DNA of 7,775 nucleotides. Source: Treponema sp. UBA4326. GTDB lineage: Bacteria > Spirochaetota > Spirochaetia > Treponematales > Treponemataceae. Both the position numbers and the translations under genes were made by a program. Where the stretch lies: positions 1 through 7,775 of the forward strand of contig DGTW01000325.1 in assembly GCA_002393835.1 (NCBI GenBank), given 5' to 3'. The notes beneath the pieces were generated by a model. It made no database searches. It was not told the DNA's origin and worked only from the letters and a program-made list of their open reading frames with translations. This document shows, one piece after another, positions 6,757 through 7,775 of this stretch; position 1 is the stretch's first letter, and each line of letters begins with the position of its first letter.

Positions 6757-6798
6757 AATATACTGAATTTTTTTTCTTTCGACAGTGATTTTGTCACA
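6757..6798 (-). promoter_or_regulatory. copA promoter region with TGTGA-N5-TCACT inverted repeat
   Basis: On the minus strand a TATATT (6762-6757) could serve as -10, with initiation near 6750. The hexamer at 17-nt spacing, CTGTCG, is a poor -35. An inverted repeat, TGTGA-CAAAA-TCACT (6798-6784), is centred near 6791, about 41 bp upstream of that start. A weak -35 with a dyad at -41 is the arrangement seen in class II activation by CRP/FNR-family proteins, but the half-site spacing is 5, not the usual 6. It may instead be an operator of another family. Confidence 0.4.
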
Positions 6799-6820
6799 TT
6801 GAAAAGAAAAAATCTATTTT

Positions 6821-6914
6821 GCGGTCCCTGCCTGCCGGCAGGTCGCTATGTCCGCCCTTCGCTATACGCTCATTGCCAGCAAGCTGGCAACTACGGGGCT
6901 CCCAGCGCTACCGC
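6821..6914. repeat. GC-rich palindromic repeat block between copA and the plus-strand unit
   Basis: The block is bounded by inverted ends GCGGT (6821-6825) and ACCGC (6910-6914) and contrasts sharply with A+T-rich DNA on both sides. Inside are a perfect 12-bp palindrome CCTGCCGGCAGG (6831-6842) and an 8-bp-arm hairpin TTGCCAGC with GCTGGCAA (6874-6891). The middle reads TATGTCCGCCCTTCGCTATA. No open reading frame makes sense across it. It resembles REP/MITE-like intergenic elements that I recall from treponeme genomes; only a genome search can confirm copies. Confidence 0.6.
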
Positions 6915-6924
6915 ATTTTTTTTC

Positions 6925-6953
6925 TTGACGATTCGCGGAAATTAAACTATATT
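6925..6953 (+). promoter_or_regulatory. Strong sigma-70-type promoter for the plus-strand leader RNA and PBECR4-like gene
   Basis: TTGACG (6925-6930) and TATATT (6948-6953) are exactly 17 nt apart, directly after the palindromic repeat block. Initiation is expected near 6960, about 215 nt before the first credible start codon. Confidence 0.7.
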
Positions 6954-6959
6954 TAAAAT

Positions 6960-7163
6960 GATAAGTCCTTGCCAATCAAGGCAGCAGGCAACTTGAGTGT
7001 CTGTCAGGCGATTTAAAGCAAAGTGTAGAATCTGGAAGGGCTGTGCTTTGCAAAGTCTTATGACGGTTCTCCGTTTACCAAAAGCCAGATGTAGGCTGAC
7101 TTGTTCAGTTGAAGGAAAATGGAATGTGGAAAGCTCTGCGATTGGCGCGGAGCTTTTTCTTTT
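6960..7163 (+). ncRNA. Candidate structured leader or small RNA of about 200 nt
   Basis: The RNA is bounded by a near-consensus promoter and a strong intrinsic terminator and has no convincing coding sequence. Local helices can be drawn: TTGCC with GGCAA (6969-6973/6987-6991), competing with CCTTG/CAAGG; GCAAAG with CTTTGC (7018-7023/7046-7051); ACGG-TTCT-CCGT (7063-7074); AGCC with GGCT (7083-7086/7094-7097). ATAAG with CTTAT (6961-6965/7057-7061) could close a multibranch. I do not recognise it as tmRNA, 6S, SRP RNA, RNase P RNA or a riboswitch class whose core I know. It could be an attenuator controlling the downstream gene, an independent small RNA, or an RNA antitoxin partner. Confidence 0.4.
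7130..7163 (+). terminator. Intrinsic terminator directly before the PBECR4-like gene
   Basis: Arms AAAGCTCTGCG (7130-7140) and CGCGGAGCTTT (7146-7156) form an 11-bp stem with one G-U pair and a 5-nt loop. TTTTTCTTTT follows (7154-7163, overlapping the arm). The T-run ends exactly where the GGGAGGG ribosome-binding site begins. Transcription reaching the next gene must therefore escape termination, or the RNA upstream is a separate unit. Confidence 0.88.
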
Positions 7164-7173
7164 GGGAGGGCTG

Positions 7174-7572
7174 ATGGCGGATATTCTTCAAGCGGCACAG
7201 GCCTACAAAAAATTACTTGATGTTGAATATCAGATTGTTTTGGGAAAGAAAAACAAGCAGATTCTTCTTTCAGTTGATTTTAGCGACTACCACTTTTTCC
7301 ATCTGGCTGACCTTCAGCATTTAAAAGATTTAAGCCGTGTTTTGACAGAGAGCCGAGAACAAATATTCAGAAGAATACTGAAAGGCAGTTTGAAAAATTC
7401 ATTGTTTGAAACTTCTGAATTTTACCCGAAAATCAAGGACAGAATCGACTATCTTGCTTTGTTCGAATCCATAATGGACTCGAACAAAACGATTTTCAAA
7501 TACAATCCCAAGCTGGAGGCATTCTCCGCGATTCAGGCCGTCTTCCTGTCAGCAAGAAAGATTTTTCTATGA
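7174..7572 (+). CDS. PBECR4-like predicted nuclease-domain protein, apparently 3'-truncated or frameshifted
   Basis: This 132-residue protein has features I associate with PBECR4 (phage-Barnase-EndoU-ColicinE5/D-RelE-like nuclease 4): LLDVEYQIVLGKKNK near residues 14-28, DYHFFHLADLQHLKDL (38-53), a REQIFRRILKGSL helix, and DSNKTIFKYN (102-111). Family proteins are usually longer (about 170-200 residues) and have a C-terminal aromatic/basic region that is absent here. The frame stops at TGA (7570-7572) after a run of five T (7562-7566). Removing one T would extend it as IFYDLSYFFI and onward to a TAG at 7688. The start is the ATG at 7174, because GGGAGGG (7164-7170) precedes it; the frame upstream of it overlaps the terminator and is not protein-like. 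It could be an RNase toxin or phage remnant. The family call is from memory of the pattern. Confidence 0.6.
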   Translation: MADILQAAQAYKKLLDVEYQIVLGKKNKQILLSVDFSDYHFFHLADLQHLKDLSRVLTESREQIFRRILKGSLKNSLFETSEFYPKIKDRIDYLALFESIMDSNKTIFKYNPKLEAFSAIQAVFLSARKIFL

Positions 7573-7578
7573 CTTATC

Positions 7579-7775
7579 CTACTTCTTCATCGGTTTTGCA
7601 GGCTTTTGCGGTCGCTGGAGGCGGTTCATGCTTTTTTCAGCGGTGGGCTGCTTTTTGCCCTTGCTTGTTGTGGCCGCCTTTTTTCCCTAGTCCTTGTTGA
7701 AATTCGCCTTCAAATAGAAATTTTCTATGGGCTGGTAGCCAAGTGGCTCTACAAGCTCGTTCCAGTTTTTCGGGA
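7579..7775 (-). pseudogene. 3' end of an unrecognised minus-strand gene with in-frame TAG and Lys-rich tail
   Basis: One minus-strand frame enters at the right edge and reads PKNWNELVEPLGYQPIENFY and on to FNKD, 28 codons, before a TAG at 7689-7687. The same frame then continues for 35 more codons in a Lys/Gln/Pro-rich tail (GKKAATTSKGKKQ at the start, RPQKPAKPMKK at the end) to a second TAG at 7581-7579. Both halves look coding. The gene may truly end at the first TAG (CDS 7687-7775), or a TGG codon (Asp-Trp-Gly) may have mutated to TAG. The protein family is not recognised; only its C-terminus is visible. It converges on the PBECR4-like gene with 6 nt between the outer stop and that gene's TGA. 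Confidence 0.5.

Noticed and set aside
6960..7163. tRNA, tmRNA, 6S, SRP RNA or a group II intron fragment in the leader region
   Set aside because: No T-loop GGTTC with matching acceptor, no SRP GGAAGG-GCAGCC core, no tmRNA tag frame and no intron domain V were found.
6997..7173. 59-codon N-terminal extension of the PBECR4-like gene
   Set aside because: It reads through the terminator hairpin, has Cys/Arg-rich non-family sequence, and the ATG at 7174 has its own ribosome-binding site.
1..7775. CRISPR array, insertion sequence with transposase, or origin
   Set aside because: No regularly spaced direct repeats, no transposase-like frame and no DnaA-box cluster were seen.

Overview
The window looks like chromosomal DNA of a host-associated treponeme (Spirochaetota). 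This is an inference from the style of the 30S protein S16, the S16-KhpA gene order, the chemoreceptor, the CD1871A-type CXXC miniprotein and two GC-rich dispersed repeat blocks. No 16S gene or other decisive marker is present. Almost every gene lies on the minus strand, so that strand reads from high to low coordinates.

Layout, high to low. At the right edge (7579-7775) is the 3' end of a minus-strand gene with an in-frame TAG splitting off a lysine-rich tail. Facing it on the plus strand is a short PBECR4-like (predicted phage/toxin RNase) gene, 7174-7572, that looks cut or frameshifted at its 3' end. Ahead of that gene is a near-consensus promoter (6925-6953), about 200 nt of potentially structured leader or small RNA, and a strong intrinsic terminator whose U-tract touches the gene's Shine-Dalgarno sequence. 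A palindromic repeat block (6821-6914) separates this unit from the divergent copper cluster.

The core is a minus-strand metal/redox cluster. It holds a Cu(I) P-type ATPase with N- and C-terminal HMA domains (copA, 4156-6729); an exported TlpA/thioredoxin-like protein (3533-4048); a 50-residue one-helix protein with a C-terminal CxxC (3265-3417); and a NapH-like membrane polyferredoxin (2400-3263). The last two are 1 nt apart. The C-terminal HMA domain of CopA begins at an internal ATG preceded by an almost perfect Shine-Dalgarno sequence. One gene may therefore give both the pump and a free CopZ-type chaperone. The redox trio has the parts for moving electrons from cytoplasmic iron-sulfur proteins across the membrane to a periplasmic thioredoxin, a job usually done by CcdA/DsbD. 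That reading is a hypothesis.

Below this lies a Cache-HAMP-MCP chemoreceptor with its own extended -10 promoter and a strong terminator (423-2246). Then comes rpsP with a near-consensus promoter (43-294) and the first seven codons of what is probably khpA at the left edge.
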